Part shown: piece by piece, positions 8,099 through 17,177 of the stretch
Layout of the letters: each line of letters opens with the position of its first letter
How positions within the stretch are numbered: the first letter of the stretch is position 1
Assembly: GCF_022179325.1 (NCBI RefSeq)
Contig: NZ_BPQQ01000028.1
Span: 1 to 42,322 of the forward strand
Reading direction: 5' to 3'
DNA: 42,322 nt
Source: Methylobacterium isbiliense
Lineage (GTDB): Bacteria; Pseudomonadota; Alphaproteobacteria; Rhizobiales; Beijerinckiaceae
The notes under the pieces: generated by a model
Database searches by the model: none
What the model was told of the DNA's origin: nothing
Seen by the model: the letters and a program-made list of their open reading frames with translations, nothing else
Program-made: the position numbers and the translations under genes

Positions 8099-11026
8099 TC
8101 AGGAGACGGTCACGTCGACCGGGCCGACAGGGACGCTCTCGATGGGGTCGTCCAGGCTGTCGAGCGCGACCGCCCAGAAGCGATAGGGGCCGCTGATGTG
8201 CCCGCTGAAGTCCACGGTCAGCGGCACGTTCGGGCCGCTGGCGACCGGCTCTCGGAATTTCGAGGCGGAGGAGAACGGCAGCGAGGAGTTGTACGTGGCG
8301 TAGAACTGGACGCCGACGGTCTGCGGGCTCGGCCCGCTCGTGACGCGCAGGCGGATCACCCCGGGGGCGGGGGACTCCGCGGACAGGTTCTCCGGCGGCG
8401 AGGGGGCATCTGGGTCGGTTGCGGCGACCACGTGGGTGAGGGGCGCCGTCCAGTCGCCGGCCGCGCCGTTCGTCCCGACCGCCCGGCCCTGCAACTCGAC
8501 CTCGTCGCCACGATCGTAGCCCGGCAGCACCACCGCGCCCGCGGCGGCGGCCGCTGTCGTCGTGCTGTAGGCCCCACCGCTGCCGAGCGGTCGGTGCTGC
8601 ACCTGGAACGAGGCGACGGGCAGCGTCTCGGCCGGGTTGGCGCGGAGCAGCACCACCACCGGGAACGGGTTCTCCGGCGTGGCGGCATCGGCCGCCAGTC
8701 GACCGGACTGGATCTCGTCTATGATCGGCACCAGCGGCGCGCCGGCCGGCTCCTGCGCCTCGCCGCCGGCGCGGCCGCTCCACGGCGGCGGGATCTCGGC
8801 ATCGACCAGCGCCTCGATCTCCGGCGCGTGGTCGATCAGCGTGAGGCGGGCCGTGAGGTCGGTCATGGCCTCAATGCCCTTCACCGTGACCGCGAAGGAT
8901 TCCCGCGCTGCCGGGCCGAAGAAAGCGAGGTTGCCCGCGGCCGGAGCATCGCCCGCGCCGGTGAGCGTGACGGACTGCGTCTCGCCGGGCACCGTAGCAA
9001 TCGTGCGCAGGAGGCTCGATCCGTCGGCGCGCCGGAAGCGGATGGCGTAGGATCCGCCCTCCTCCATCTCGACCACATCGTCCAGCCACACGGTCGATCC
9101 CGACACGGACCGCACGCGAGCCGCTCGCATCGTCCGGTCGAGGACGTCATGCGAGAGTTGCGCGCGGTCGCCGCGCGAGACCTGCAGCGCCTCGAAATCC
9201 TGGTTCACCACATGGGTGTCGCGGCGGTAGAGCATCTCGTAGCCGCGGCGCTTGCCCTCCCGCCAGACCTGATCCGGGCTCGTCACGCCGGGCAGGTCGA
9301 GCTTCTCGGTGATCGTGACCGGCCCGGTGTGGCCCGGCAGCGGCACGATGCGCTCCGCCCGCGCGAAGGCATTCGTCTCGTCCAAGAACGAGATCCGGAA
9401 GGCGTGCGGCAGGATCACATAGGGCCGCTCGCCCTGGTAGCCCCACGAGTTCCGCGGCGAGATGTGCGCCGTCACCGTGTCGAGCGCCCGGTCGATCACC
9501 ACGCCCCAGGCCGTGCCGCTGTCGTGCGGGCTCGCGCGCCCGGCCGCCGCGATGTCGGAGAGCACGTCGAGGACGGAAGCCTCGTAGTTGTGCACCCGGT
9601 TGTAGGTGAGCCCCTTGGCCACACAGAAGGCGTGCCAGTCCTGCAGCGCCGCCACCTCGTCCACGGTGAACGGGTAGGTGATCGCCGGGCCGGTGAGCAC
9701 GTGGCGGAACAGCGAGGCCGGGTTGTTGGTCTCGCGCGGGGTCCACGTGCCGGAGTCCGCGTCCCAATCCGGGCAGATGGACACCACGTCGCCGTTGAGC
9801 GCGTCGAGCATGCCGTTGAGCTGCCCGGTCGCGCGGATCCGGACGTCCGTCGTGACCAGCGGCTTGTCGAAGTCGATCGGGTACTCGGGCCGGAACGAGC
9901 GCAGCACCGACCAGACCGTGCGGCCGTGGCGCTGCACCTCCTTCTTGGCTTGGTCCGCCTCGTCCCAATCGATGGTGGTGCGCAGCAACTCGATCTCGTA
10001 CCGCCCACGCTCGGGAAACGTGATCGGGATCGTGCGGGTGAGCGCGCTCGCCTTCTTGGAGGTGATCGAGATGGCTGGACCCGCGGTCCAGGCATCGGTC
10101 CCGCTCCGGCGGTAGCGGCAGGTCAGGGCAACCGTGAAGTTCTGGTAAGCGCCATCCTTGTTCACGGCGAAGATGCCGCCCGGGGCCGTGATGTCGATCT
10201 CGCAGCCGGTGCAGTCCGAGGCCGTGGTCCGGATCTGCGGGCCGCCGGTCGGCACCGCTGGCGTCTTCAGTTCGACGGACAGCGCCTCCTCGATGACCTG
10301 CTTCGTGTAGAGCGTGTGCGGCGGCTCGTCCGGCAGCCCATAGCGGGTCTCAATCTGCACATCTGCGAAGCGCTCGATGGGCGTCTCGCCGATGCGGAGG
10401 TTGCGGATGACGAGCGGCGCGTAGCCCCACAGGAACTTCGCGACCACGAAGCGCTCGTCGCCCACCGCCTGCGTGTAAGGCGTGGCGGCGTAGACCGGCG
10501 CGACCCGGATCTTGCCGAGGATCAGCGGCACCGGCGCGTCGGGCGTCAGCTGGTTCTGGAAGCCCTGGATCGCGTAGGTGGGCTTGTTCTGCGCGTCCTG
10601 GCGCGGCGGCACCAGGGCGTTGACGAGGAGCGTGCCGGCGAGCAGCGCCGTGCCGGTGATGAGGCCCTGCGCCAGCGAGTTGCCGATGCCGAGGGCGCCC
10701 GCAAGCGCTGGGGCGTAGAACTGGCCCAGCGCCAGCGCGCCGACCGTCACCGCGATCGACAGCACGTTGCGCATGATGTCGCCCTGCGGCACAGGGCGGA
10801 TCACGAGCTGCGCGCCGGGCTTCGGGCGGACCTGCGCCCAGATGGCCGGGATCACCTCCTGCTCGCCGATGGTGACGCGCAGGAGCGCACGGTGAGCCGG
10901 CAGGAGCGCCGGGTAGGCGCGCGTGACGATGTCCGCGATGCTGCAGCCGGGCGCCACCGTCAGGGCGTGCCGGCGCGAGGCGTCGAAGACGCTGTCGAGC
11001 GCGAGGACCGAAACGTCAGGCGGCAC
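8099..11026 (-). CDS. Tail-tip/host-specificity protein (lambda J-like)
   Basis: 975 aa. Residues about 85-135 contain a Gly/Ala/Leu-rich hydrophobic stretch (IAVTVGALALGQFYAPALAG) typical of J-like proteins, followed by the phage-tail-tip core (LTPDAPVPLILGKIRVAPVY). Beta-rich fibronectin-like modules occupy about 700-975 (RPLGSGGAYSTT; PENLSAESPAPGVIRLRV). It should form the central tip and receptor-binding hub. It overlaps the NlpC/P60 gene by 11 nt, giving the usual K-I/J order. Length is typical of J homologues. The FN3-like parts resemble those of many siphovirus tips. Confidence 0.85.
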   Translation of the reverse strand: MPPDVSVLALDSVFDASRRHALTVAPGCSIADIVTRAYPALLPAHRALLRVTIGEQEVIPAIWAQVRPKPGAQLVIRPVPQGDIMRNVLSIAVTVGALALGQFYAPALAGALGIGNSLAQGLITGTALLAGTLLVNALVPPRQDAQNKPTYAIQGFQNQLTPDAPVPLILGKIRVAPVYAATPYTQAVGDERFVVAKFLWGYAPLVIRNLRIGETPIERFADVQIETRYGLPDEPPHTLYTKQVIEEALSVELKTPAVPTGGPQIRTTASDCTGCEIDITAPGGIFAVNKDGAYQNFTVALTCRYRRSGTDAWTAGPAISITSKKASALTRTIPITFPERGRYEIELLRTTIDWDEADQAKKEVQRHGRTVWSVLRSFRPEYPIDFDKPLVTTDVRIRATGQLNGMLDALNGDVVSICPDWDADSGTWTPRETNNPASLFRHVLTGPAITYPFTVDEVAALQDWHAFCVAKGLTYNRVHNYEASVLDVLSDIAAAGRASPHDSGTAWGVVIDRALDTVTAHISPRNSWGYQGERPYVILPHAFRISFLDETNAFARAERIVPLPGHTGPVTITEKLDLPGVTSPDQVWREGKRRGYEMLYRRDTHVVNQDFEALQVSRGDRAQLSHDVLDRTMRAARVRSVSGSTVWLDDVVEMEEGGSYAIRFRRADGSSLLRTIATVPGETQSVTLTGAGDAPAAGNLAFFGPAARESFAVTVKGIEAMTDLTARLTLIDHAPEIEALVDAEIPPPWSGRAGGEAQEPAGAPLVPIIDEIQSGRLAADAATPENPFPVVVLLRANPAETLPVASFQVQHRPLGSGGAYSTTTAAAAAGAVVLPGYDRGDEVELQGRAVGTNGAAGDWTAPLTHVVAATDPDAPSPPENLSAESPAPGVIRLRVTSGPSPQTVGVQFYATYNSSLPFSSASKFREPVASGPNVPLTVDFSGHISGPYRFWAVALDSLDDPIESVPVGPVDVTVS

Positions 11027-11450
11027 GGGCGCGCTCCATCATCTCGGCGTGCCGGTAGATGCCGGACAGACGGTGCGCCCAGCGGCCGGCGCGGTAGTCC
11101 ACAATGGCGCTGTCCTGCCCGTGCGTGATGTGCAGCATGCGCCCGGGGCCGCAGATGAGGCCCACGTGGGCGTCGAGGCCGGCGACGGCGAACACGGCCA
11201 CATCGAGATCGCGGGCGTCCTCCAGTGCCACCGGCGCCCAGGCCGGCCCGGAGGTCGCGCCGCGGATGATCGCCTGCACCTCGGCTTGCTCGGCTGAGCA
11301 CGCGAACCGGTCGCCGTAGGAGGGCAGGACGATGCCGGCCAGGTCGCGGTAGACGATCTGGCATAGCCCCCAGCACGAGACGCCCGCGCGCGTGTCGCCC
11401 TTCTCCAGCCAGGGCAGGCCGACGTAGCTGGTGCTCCAGTGGTCCTGCAT
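11016..11450 (-). CDS. NlpC/P60-family tail peptidase (lambda K-like)
   Basis: 144 aa. The NlpC/P60 catalytic triad is visible: Cys26 in GVSCWGLC, His95 in LDAHVGLI, and His105/His108 in MLHITHGQ as third polar-residue candidates. The enzyme would cut peptide cross-links locally during tail penetration. It starts 4 nt after the DUF1833 gene and overlaps the J-like gene, the standard siphovirus tail-tip order. The GRWAHRLSGIYR ending is also common in this family. Confidence 0.9.
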   Translation of the reverse strand: MQDHWSTSYVGLPWLEKGDTRAGVSCWGLCQIVYRDLAGIVLPSYGDRFACSAEQAEVQAIIRGATSGPAWAPVALEDARDLDVAVFAVAGLDAHVGLICGPGRMLHITHGQDSAIVDYRAGRWAHRLSGIYRHAEMMERARAA

Positions 11451-11454
11451 TGGC

Positions 11455-11961
11455 CTACCTGAAGAGACCCGGGAAGCGAGCCTTGGTCATCCGCCCGGCC
11501 GGCATCGGCTCGGACGTCAGCGGCTCGCGCGAGATGTCGAGGGGGACCTGGGAGGCGTCCCAGGATCCGCGGATGCCGCGGAGGTTGGTGTAGCGGGCCT
11601 CGACCACGTCCGGCGTGTCCGCCATGACGATGGTGAGGTCGACGTAGACCGGGTCGAGGATCGCCCGCAGCGGCGCGACCATGTCCCGGGTCACGTTGGC
11701 GAACACGAGTGTGGTCTTGGGCGCGGTCCGGTCCTGATCGTCGGGCCAGATGGCCGACATCTGGATGAACTCGTAGACGTTTCCGCCGTGACGGAAGCCG
11801 TAGACGAGGGGTTCGGTCGAGACGCGCACCGTCCAGTCCGTGGCGAGCCGGAGGGGCGTCACAAGCGTGCTGTGGCGGATCTCCGTCAGCACCACCGGCA
11901 CCTGATCCGTGCAAGGCGCATTCACCGCCTGCCGGGCGTTCAGGCTGATGAGGCGGGGCAT
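11455..11961 (-). CDS. DUF1833-family minor tail protein
   Basis: 168 aa from the ATG at 11961, whose last base starts the upstream stop codon (TGATG coupling). A longer upstream extension in the same frame is rejected because it runs through the neighbouring gene and reads as Arg/Pro-rich noise. The sequence (DQVPVVLTEIRHSTL, then VYEFIQMSAIWPDD, then LDISREPLTSEPMPAGRMTK) matches the DUF1833 type, found between the tape measure and NlpC genes of lambda-like tails (L-like position). It is probably a distal-tail hub component. Confidence 0.75.
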   Translation of the reverse strand: MPRLISLNARQAVNAPCTDQVPVVLTEIRHSTLVTPLRLATDWTVRVSTEPLVYGFRHGGNVYEFIQMSAIWPDDQDRTAPKTTLVFANVTRDMVAPLRAILDPVYVDLTIVMADTPDVVEARYTNLRGIRGSWDASQVPLDISREPLTSEPMPAGRMTKARFPGLFR

Positions 11962-12386
11962 CAGGGCAGCACGGCGAGTTGCATGTTGACCTGCATCAGC
12001 AGGCCGGTGACGGGGATCTGCGTCGGCACCGTCTCGCCGAACAGGCAGAGCCACCACGCCGTGTTGAGGAGCGGCCGGCCCTGGTCGTCGAGCAGCACGA
12101 CACCATCGTCGGTGAGCAGCGGGCGGCCGTCACGGCGCGGGTCGGGGAGAAAGAAGGGCAGCGAGCCGCCGGCGATCTCCTCCTCGAAGAACCGCTCGAA
12201 CCGCGCGACGTCGTCTTCGGACCCCCGCCAGGACAGCGTGACCGGCTTGACGACGGCGGAGAAGCGTCGGCGCACTTTCGGCGGACCGGCATCCATCGGC
12301 GTGCGGAGCCGCCCATCGCCGAAGCCAAAGGATGAATCGGCCGCCCGGAAGCGCTGCGGGAGGTCGGCGGGCCAGACGGGGATCAT
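11961..12386 (-). CDS. Minor tail protein of unknown family (lambda M-like position)
   Basis: 141 aa, directly downstream of the tape measure with a 4-nt overlap. Visible features are MIPVWPADLPQRF, a charged helix (DDVARFERFFEEEIAGG) and PFFLPDPRRDGRPLL, a pattern of small distal-tail proteins in alphaproteobacterial siphophages. Position suggests it starts tail-tip assembly beneath the tape measure. I do not recognise a named domain with certainty. Confidence 0.7.
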   Translation of the reverse strand: MIPVWPADLPQRFRAADSSFGFGDGRLRTPMDAGPPKVRRRFSAVVKPVTLSWRGSEDDVARFERFFEEEIAGGSLPFFLPDPRRDGRPLLTDDGVVLLDDQGRPLLNTAWWLCLFGETVPTQIPVTGLLMQVNMQLAVLP

Positions 12387-15300
12387 CGGACGGCGACCGT
12401 CGGCTGAGCGCGGGCTTGGCGCATCTGCGGGCTATTCCACGTCCCCGCCACGAGCTCGCTCACCACGATCTCCGGGCGCCGCGGGTCGGCGGTCGGCCGC
12501 ATCGTGACCTGTGCGTTCGGCACCTGGTTGATGATGTTCGGGGCGAGCACGACCTGGGGCGGCGGGTTCGAGTTGGCGGCGCCCATCAGCTGAACCGGCA
12601 CGAAGCGGTTGCCGGAGAGCGGAATGACTGCCTCGCGCTGACCGGGCTCCTCGCCCGCAAGCGATGGTCCGCTTGTCACGCCGCCCTCCGCGAACTTCGG
12701 CAGCGCCGCGCCGCCGAGGATCGACGCGAGGCCGGAGAGCAGCCCGCCCCCGCTCGACCCCGAGCCGCCCATCAGCCCGCCGAGGATGCTGGAGATGACC
12801 CGGTCCGACGCGAGGGTCAGGAAGCGGTCGGCGATTCGGCCGGTCAGGTTGCCGATCGACGAGACCAGCGAGACGCCCTGACGCGCGTCGGTCAGGAACC
12901 CCGAGAGCGCGCCGTTGGCCGCCGACTTGATCTCGCGGAAGCCGGCGGTCATCTGCTCGGTCGCGATGATGCTCTGCGCGGCGGCCGAATCCGTGTCGCC
13001 AACGACGGACCGGGCGCGCGAGAAGGCGGCGGCCGTCGCCGAGTCCCGCCCGAGCTGATCGCGCTCGAACCCGGAGTCGAGGCCGTACTGGAGCATCCGC
13101 TGTCCCGAAATGATCCGGGCGCGCTCCGCCGCTTCCGCCCGGAGCGAGGCGGCGTATTCCTTCGAGACGTCTACTCCGCGCCCCTGCTCGCGGATGATAG
13201 CCTGTTGGGCTTCCGTGCGGGCGCGCAGGCCCTCGGCGTCGCGCCCGTTGGCCTCCGTCGCAAGCCGGAGCGCTTCGGCGTCCTGGCGGATCGCCGTGCG
13301 CCGCTCGCGCTCGGCCGAGACGAGATCGCCGGCCTCAGGGCGACGCTGAAGCACTTCCGCGATGAAGCCTCGGGTCTCGGCGGGGAAGCGCGTCACGTCG
13401 CCACCGACCCTGTTCACGCGACCTTGGCCCCAGTTCCAATCGCCAATCGCGAGCGCTTCGTTCCCATTGCGCGCGTCGAGGCGCTCACGAAGCATACGTG
13501 CGGCGCCGAAGGCGGAGCTCGTGAAGTCGCGAGGGTTGACACCCATGGCGGCGGCAGTCTCGGGCATGAACTGGAACGGCCCGATCGCGCCTGCGGGACT
13601 GAGCGTTCTGCCGCTGATCACATCCGGTCTGAACCGCGACTCCCGCCGGAAGATAGATGCGAGGAAATCCGGCTCAAGGCCTTGGCTGACCGCCGCATCG
13701 TAAACCGTGTTTCGGTACTGCTCGGGCACGTCACGGATACTGGTCCCGTAACGGCCAGCAGATCGATAGGTCTGCTGGCGCGTCGTGTCGTTGCCGAGGT
13801 CGCGGATCCGCTGAAGCGCCTCCCGCTCGGCGACGGCGCGCAAGGATTCCTCGCGCGCGTTGGCGATCGCCTGGAGCTCGCGCGGGCCCAGGTTGTCGTT
13901 GGCGAGCTGCGGGTTGAACCGCTCCAGCACCGTATCCCGGGTCGCGTTCGGGTCGAGCCCGCGGTTTATGAGCGCCTGCCGATAGGCCTCCTCGCGCTCG
14001 GCGACCGAACGGGCCGGCCCCGCCATCGTCGCGGTCCGGTTCTGCAATTCGGCCGCGCGCACGGCGGCCGCGGTGCCCGCGTCGCCGAAGCGCTCGACGT
14101 CCATCCGCAGCGCCATCGCCTGCCGGCTGATCCTCTCGAACGCCGCCTCGGTCGCCGCGAGCGCGGAGGCATCGAGGCCCCACTTGATCGGGTCGGAGAT
14201 CGCCGCGCGCAGCTTCTGAGCTTGGTTCGTCAGGTCGCGCAATTGCTCGCCGGCCGGGTCGAGCGAGCGCCGCAGGTTGCCGATCTCGATCGAGTTGAGA
14301 TTGGCCTGAACCTGCTGCGTGCGGCGGTTGCGGTCGTCGCGCTGCATCCGCAGCTGGTCGACCTCGGCCTGGATCTGGGCTTGAAGCGACGAGGCGGGCC
14401 CGAACAGCCCGGGCCGGGCGTTGTTGCGGCTGACGTTGCCCAGGCGCGCCTCCGCGTTGGCGAGCTGCTCGTCGAGCGAGCCGCCGGTCACCGCGCGGTC
14501 GACGGCCTGCCCGATGCGATCCCATGTGTCGGAGACCGCCGTGCCGGCGGCTTGGGTCAGCCTCGCCCAGCCGGTCGTCAGTTCGCTCGCGCGGGCGAGC
14601 GAGCCATTCATGGCGTCGATGAGGATCCGCTGCGCGCCGAGCCGGTTGCCCTGCGCCGCGAGCGTCTCGATGTTGCGCTGCTGCGTGTCGTTGAGGATCC
14701 CGAGCCGCTGGTTCAACTCCGCGGCACCCTTCGCGGGATCCGCGAACGCCTTGGCGAGATCGCCGCCGGCCGCCTCAAGATCCTGCCCCGTCGTCGCGGC
14801 ATAGTCCCGGGTCCGGCGGATCAGGTCTTCGAGGACGTCGCCGCTGATCTTGCCCGTCGCCGCATAGGTGCCGGCAAGGCCCCGCGCGGCGCGCTCGGAG
14901 ATCCCCGAGGCGGCGGCGGCGGCGGTCGCGGCCGCGTTGAGGCTCGCGACCGCCTCTCCCGAGGCGCGGCCCGCCCCCGCGAGGCTGCGCGCGAGTTCGG
15001 TCTGGCTTGCTGAGTATGACTGCTGCGCCGAGACGGCGACGAGCACCGCGCCGGCAAAGCCCGTCATCGCGCCGGCCGCGCTCGCGATGAAGCCGGCGGC
15101 CCGGGACGCGCCGGTCGCGATCGCGCCGAAGACGTCCGCGCCGGAGAGGCCGTTCGGCCCCATGAAGCTCTGGGCGATCTGCGGCCCCTGCTGGAGCGCG
15201 ATCCGCCCGAGCCCGCCGCCCGAGGCGAGCGAGGCGATGACATCGCCGCCCTGGAAGGCGAGGTTCTGCAACTGGAAGGCCCGGCCGTTGTCATTCGCGA

Positions 15301-15754
15301 CGGACGCGCGGCCCGGCCCGGGCGCCATCGGCACGCCGCCGGTGCTCGACAGTCCCCCGAGCGCCGCGCTCGCACGCCGGTTGAGATCGAACGACTGCAC
15401 GGCCTGCCGTCCGGCCTCGCCGTAGGCGCGCCACTGCGCGGCCGCGCGCTTGACGGCCTCGGCCTCGCGATCGATCTCGGTCGCGACGCGAGGCGCGCGC
15501 GCAACGAACTGGTCGACGGCGCCGCTCGCGGCTCGCACCTGGGTTCCGAGATCGGAGTAGGACCGGCCCGCCGCCGAGAGCGCGACGACGGTGTTGCGGG
15601 TCGCGGCCGCAAGCCGGTCCGCGCCGCCTTGCAGGCCTGCTGCGCCGGCCTCCGCACGGCCGGCGGCCTCCGCCATATCGTCCATGGCGGTAGACGCCTC
15701 GACCAGCGGGCGGCTATCGATCGCAAATCCGAGGGAGGCCAGGTCAGCCGTCAT
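12383..15754 (-). CDS. Tape measure protein with internal lytic transglycosylase (SLT) domain
   Basis: 1123 aa. The N-terminal about 650 residues are Ala/Arg-rich helices and coiled coil (tape measure), including QKLRAAISDP and a region rich in Gly/Ala around 160-260. At about 675-800 there is a lysozyme-like SLT domain: AVSQGLEPDFLASIFRRES with the catalytic Glu, then GAIGPFQFMPETAAAMG and LAIGDWNWGQG. The C-terminus (LTLASDRVISSILGGLMGG) is the hydrophobic, Gly-rich tail seen in tape measures. It sets tail length and probably cuts glycan strands during DNA entry. Its ATG overlaps the oppositely directed ATG of the 123-aa plus-strand gene by 2 nt. Confidence 0.92.
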   Translation of the reverse strand: MTADLASLGFAIDSRPLVEASTAMDDMAEAAGRAEAGAAGLQGGADRLAAATRNTVVALSAAGRSYSDLGTQVRAASGAVDQFVARAPRVATEIDREAEAVKRAAAQWRAYGEAGRQAVQSFDLNRRASAALGGLSSTGGVPMAPGPGRASVANDNGRAFQLQNLAFQGGDVIASLASGGGLGRIALQQGPQIAQSFMGPNGLSGADVFGAIATGASRAAGFIASAAGAMTGFAGAVLVAVSAQQSYSASQTELARSLAGAGRASGEAVASLNAAATAAAAASGISERAARGLAGTYAATGKISGDVLEDLIRRTRDYAATTGQDLEAAGGDLAKAFADPAKGAAELNQRLGILNDTQQRNIETLAAQGNRLGAQRILIDAMNGSLARASELTTGWARLTQAAGTAVSDTWDRIGQAVDRAVTGGSLDEQLANAEARLGNVSRNNARPGLFGPASSLQAQIQAEVDQLRMQRDDRNRRTQQVQANLNSIEIGNLRRSLDPAGEQLRDLTNQAQKLRAAISDPIKWGLDASALAATEAAFERISRQAMALRMDVERFGDAGTAAAVRAAELQNRTATMAGPARSVAEREEAYRQALINRGLDPNATRDTVLERFNPQLANDNLGPRELQAIANAREESLRAVAEREALQRIRDLGNDTTRQQTYRSAGRYGTSIRDVPEQYRNTVYDAAVSQGLEPDFLASIFRRESRFRPDVISGRTLSPAGAIGPFQFMPETAAAMGVNPRDFTSSAFGAARMLRERLDARNGNEALAIGDWNWGQGRVNRVGGDVTRFPAETRGFIAEVLQRRPEAGDLVSAERERRTAIRQDAEALRLATEANGRDAEGLRARTEAQQAIIREQGRGVDVSKEYAASLRAEAAERARIISGQRMLQYGLDSGFERDQLGRDSATAAAFSRARSVVGDTDSAAAQSIIATEQMTAGFREIKSAANGALSGFLTDARQGVSLVSSIGNLTGRIADRFLTLASDRVISSILGGLMGGSGSSGGGLLSGLASILGGAALPKFAEGGVTSGPSLAGEEPGQREAVIPLSGNRFVPVQLMGAANSNPPPQVVLAPNIINQVPNAQVTMRPTADPRRPEIVVSELVAGTWNSPQMRQARAQPTVAVR

Positions 15755-16124
15755 GCAACGCTCGCATTCGATGCTTCTGGTGCCGCTCGCCGTCGTCCTG
15801 GCGAGCGGCCTGTCGAGCGGCGGCGCCCGCGCCGGCGATGCGGAGGCGCTTCGCTTCGCCCGGGATCTCGGGGTAGCGATCGGCGGCGCGACCGCGTGCG
15901 GGCTCTCAGCCGCGCGCGCGTCGGCGACCGGCCGGAAGGGGTTGGAGTTCGCCCGGACCGAAGGCCCCGGCGTGCCGGCCGCGCGGCTTGAGGCCGTCCA
16001 TGCGGAGGCCGTGCGGGCCGCGGCCCTCGATCAAGTGAACGGCCGCAACCCGCCGTGTGCCGATGTCATCCGCGCCTACAAGGGCCTGGAGGACCAGCTG
16101 ACCGTCCCCGGCGCCTACCGCTGA
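15753..16124 (+). CDS. Small exported hypothetical protein on the opposite strand
   Basis: 123 aa from the ATG at 15753. Residues 1-27 form a signal peptide (MLLVPLAVVLASGLSSGGARA, cleavage near ARA-GD). The mature part has one Cys pair (ACGLSAAR and NPPCADVI), plausibly a disulphide, and helices (GVPAARLEAVHAEAVRAAAL). The mature protein resembles small conserved secreted proteins of alphaproteobacteria but I cannot name a family. Its start codon overlaps the tape-measure start, and its stop lies 1 nt from the stop of the chaperone frame, so it fills the gap exactly. A superinfection-exclusion or lysis-related periplasmic role is possible but unsupported. Confidence 0.65.
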   Translation: MQRSHSMLLVPLAVVLASGLSSGGARAGDAEALRFARDLGVAIGGATACGLSAARASATGRKGLEFARTEGPGVPAARLEAVHAEAVRAAALDQVNGRNPPCADVIRAYKGLEDQLTVPGAYR

Positions 16125-16125
16125 C

Positions 16126-16865
16126 CTATCCGAACAGGGCGTCGAAGGCGTCCGCGGTGAGCGGCGGCCCGAGCGGTGCGTCGCCCTCGCCCTCCCGGCC
16201 CGCCTCCGCCTTGATCCTCGCCACGATCACGTCGCCGTAGACGCGATCCATCGCCAGGATGGCGTCGAGCTCCCACCTCTTGAGGCGGATCCGCTTGAGG
16301 CGGCCCCACGCCTCGATTTCGCTGAACGGCAGGGCGTTGGGCCCGGATCCGGTCCCGGTGCGCTGGTTGCTGAGCGACCAGAACCAGCGCCAGACGTGCG
16401 CGCCGGCTGGGGGAATCGCGGCCGGCTGCTTGTTCAGTTCGTCGCGGACGGCTCGGCAGAGGCGGTCGGTGACCGCCGAATAAAACGCGCGCGGTTGGCC
16501 GCCGCGCCGTCGACCGCCGCGCGGATCGGCCGGTATCGCCGGAACAGCTCGACGGCCGCCTCTTCGGTGAACGGGATCGCGGCGCCGCTCGCCGGGTCCC
16601 TGGCCGTCCAGGCCGAGCAGCACCGCGCGAGGAACACGAGATCCTGCTGGAGGATCTCGTCGCGCGTGAGCGGCATCTGCTGACCGCGCAACGCGCTTTC
16701 CTCCGCCTGCCGCTCGCGCGCGCGATCCTGCTGCGCGCTGTCCGGGCCGTGGACCCGGATCGTGAACAGCACCGCGTCGCTGCCCGGGTTGTAGACGGGC
16801 ACGTCGACGCCGTCGTCCTGGGACCTCTGGAGATCGTCGTAACTGGAAAGGCCGAAGTCGATCAC
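16126..16865 (-). CDS. Tail assembly chaperone fusion (GT-like), by predicted -1 frameshift
   Basis: The downstream reading frame (16126 to about 16484) encodes HVWRWFWSLSNQRTGTGSGP, then PFSEIEAWGRLKRIRLKRWE and a terminal DAFDALFG. This looks like the T part of siphovirus chaperones, but the frame has no ATG, GTG or TTG near its beginning. The G frame (16434-16865) becomes unlike protein after NRARF. A -1 shift at TTTT (16482-16485) would join NRARF to YSAVTDRL and give about 246 aa. The order tube, G/GT, tape measure matches lambda G/GT. A sequencing error is the alternative. Confidence 0.65.
16434..16865 (-). CDS. Tail assembly chaperone, short form (lambda G-like)
   Basis: 143 aa, starting with GTG at 16865 in a GTGA overlap with the previous stop. 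The body (IDFGLSSYDDLQRSQDDG, then VPVYNPGSDAVLFTIRVHG, then LTRDEILQQDLVFLARCC) resembles the G-like tail chaperone of alphaproteobacterial siphophages. The last about 14 residues (RRSPTASAEPSATN) look like out-of-frame read-through of the T domain, as expected for the non-shifted product. Expected role: coating the tape measure during tail assembly. Confidence 0.75.
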   Translation of the reverse strand: MIDFGLSSYDDLQRSQDDGVDVPVYNPGSDAVLFTIRVHGPDSAQQDRARERQAEESALRGQQMPLTRDEILQQDLVFLARCCSAWTARDPASGAAIPFTEEAAVELFRRYRPIRAAVDGAAANRARFIRRSPTASAEPSATN

Positions 16866-17164
16866 CTGTCGCTCGGGGATGCGGCCGCCATGGCGACCTG
16901 GTGGCGGAAATGCGGGAACCGCTGGAGGAGCGCGAGCGCTCGCGCCCTGGAGAAGGTGTAGGTCTCGCCGTCGACGACGAGCTTCGACCAGCCCTGGACG
17001 CGGGCGGCCAGCGTCTTGACGCCGCTCGGATCGTCCTCGGCCGGCTCGTCGGGCACGGGGCCAAGGCGGAGGGTCACCCCGATCTCCCCGCCGCGCTCGT
17101 CGCGCAGCGGGATCTCGATCACGTCCGAGGCCGACGCGGCCTCGCGCTCACGCGCCTTCGTCAT
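16862..17164 (-). CDS. Small tail-assembly region protein
   Basis: 100 aa from the ATG at 17164. The longer in-frame extension is Arg/Ser-rich and overlaps the tail-tube gene antiparallel to its sense, so it is rejected. The sequence is VIEIPLRDERGGEIGVTLRLG, then KLVVDGETYTFSRARALALL and QRFPHFRHQVAMA. It lies between the tube and the chaperone and shares a 4-nt overlap with the chaperone. Probably a tail assembly factor; no named family recognised. Confidence 0.65.
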   Translation of the reverse strand: MTKAREREAASASDVIEIPLRDERGGEIGVTLRLGPVPDEPAEDDPSGVKTLAARVQGWSKLVVDGETYTFSRARALALLQRFPHFRHQVAMAAASPSDR

Positions 17165-17177
17165 GACGCCCTCCCGA

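Noticed and set aside
7931-11128. A 1065-codon plus-strand open frame
   Set aside because: It lies antisense to the J-like gene. It is Arg/Gly/Asp-rich without domains, as expected for a high-GC antisense shadow, and unlike 18999-19985 it has no recognisable domain, promoter or RBS.
12332-15013. An 893-codon plus-strand open frame
   Set aside because: Antisense shadow of the tape-measure gene, low-complexity Arg/Ala/Gly, no motif.
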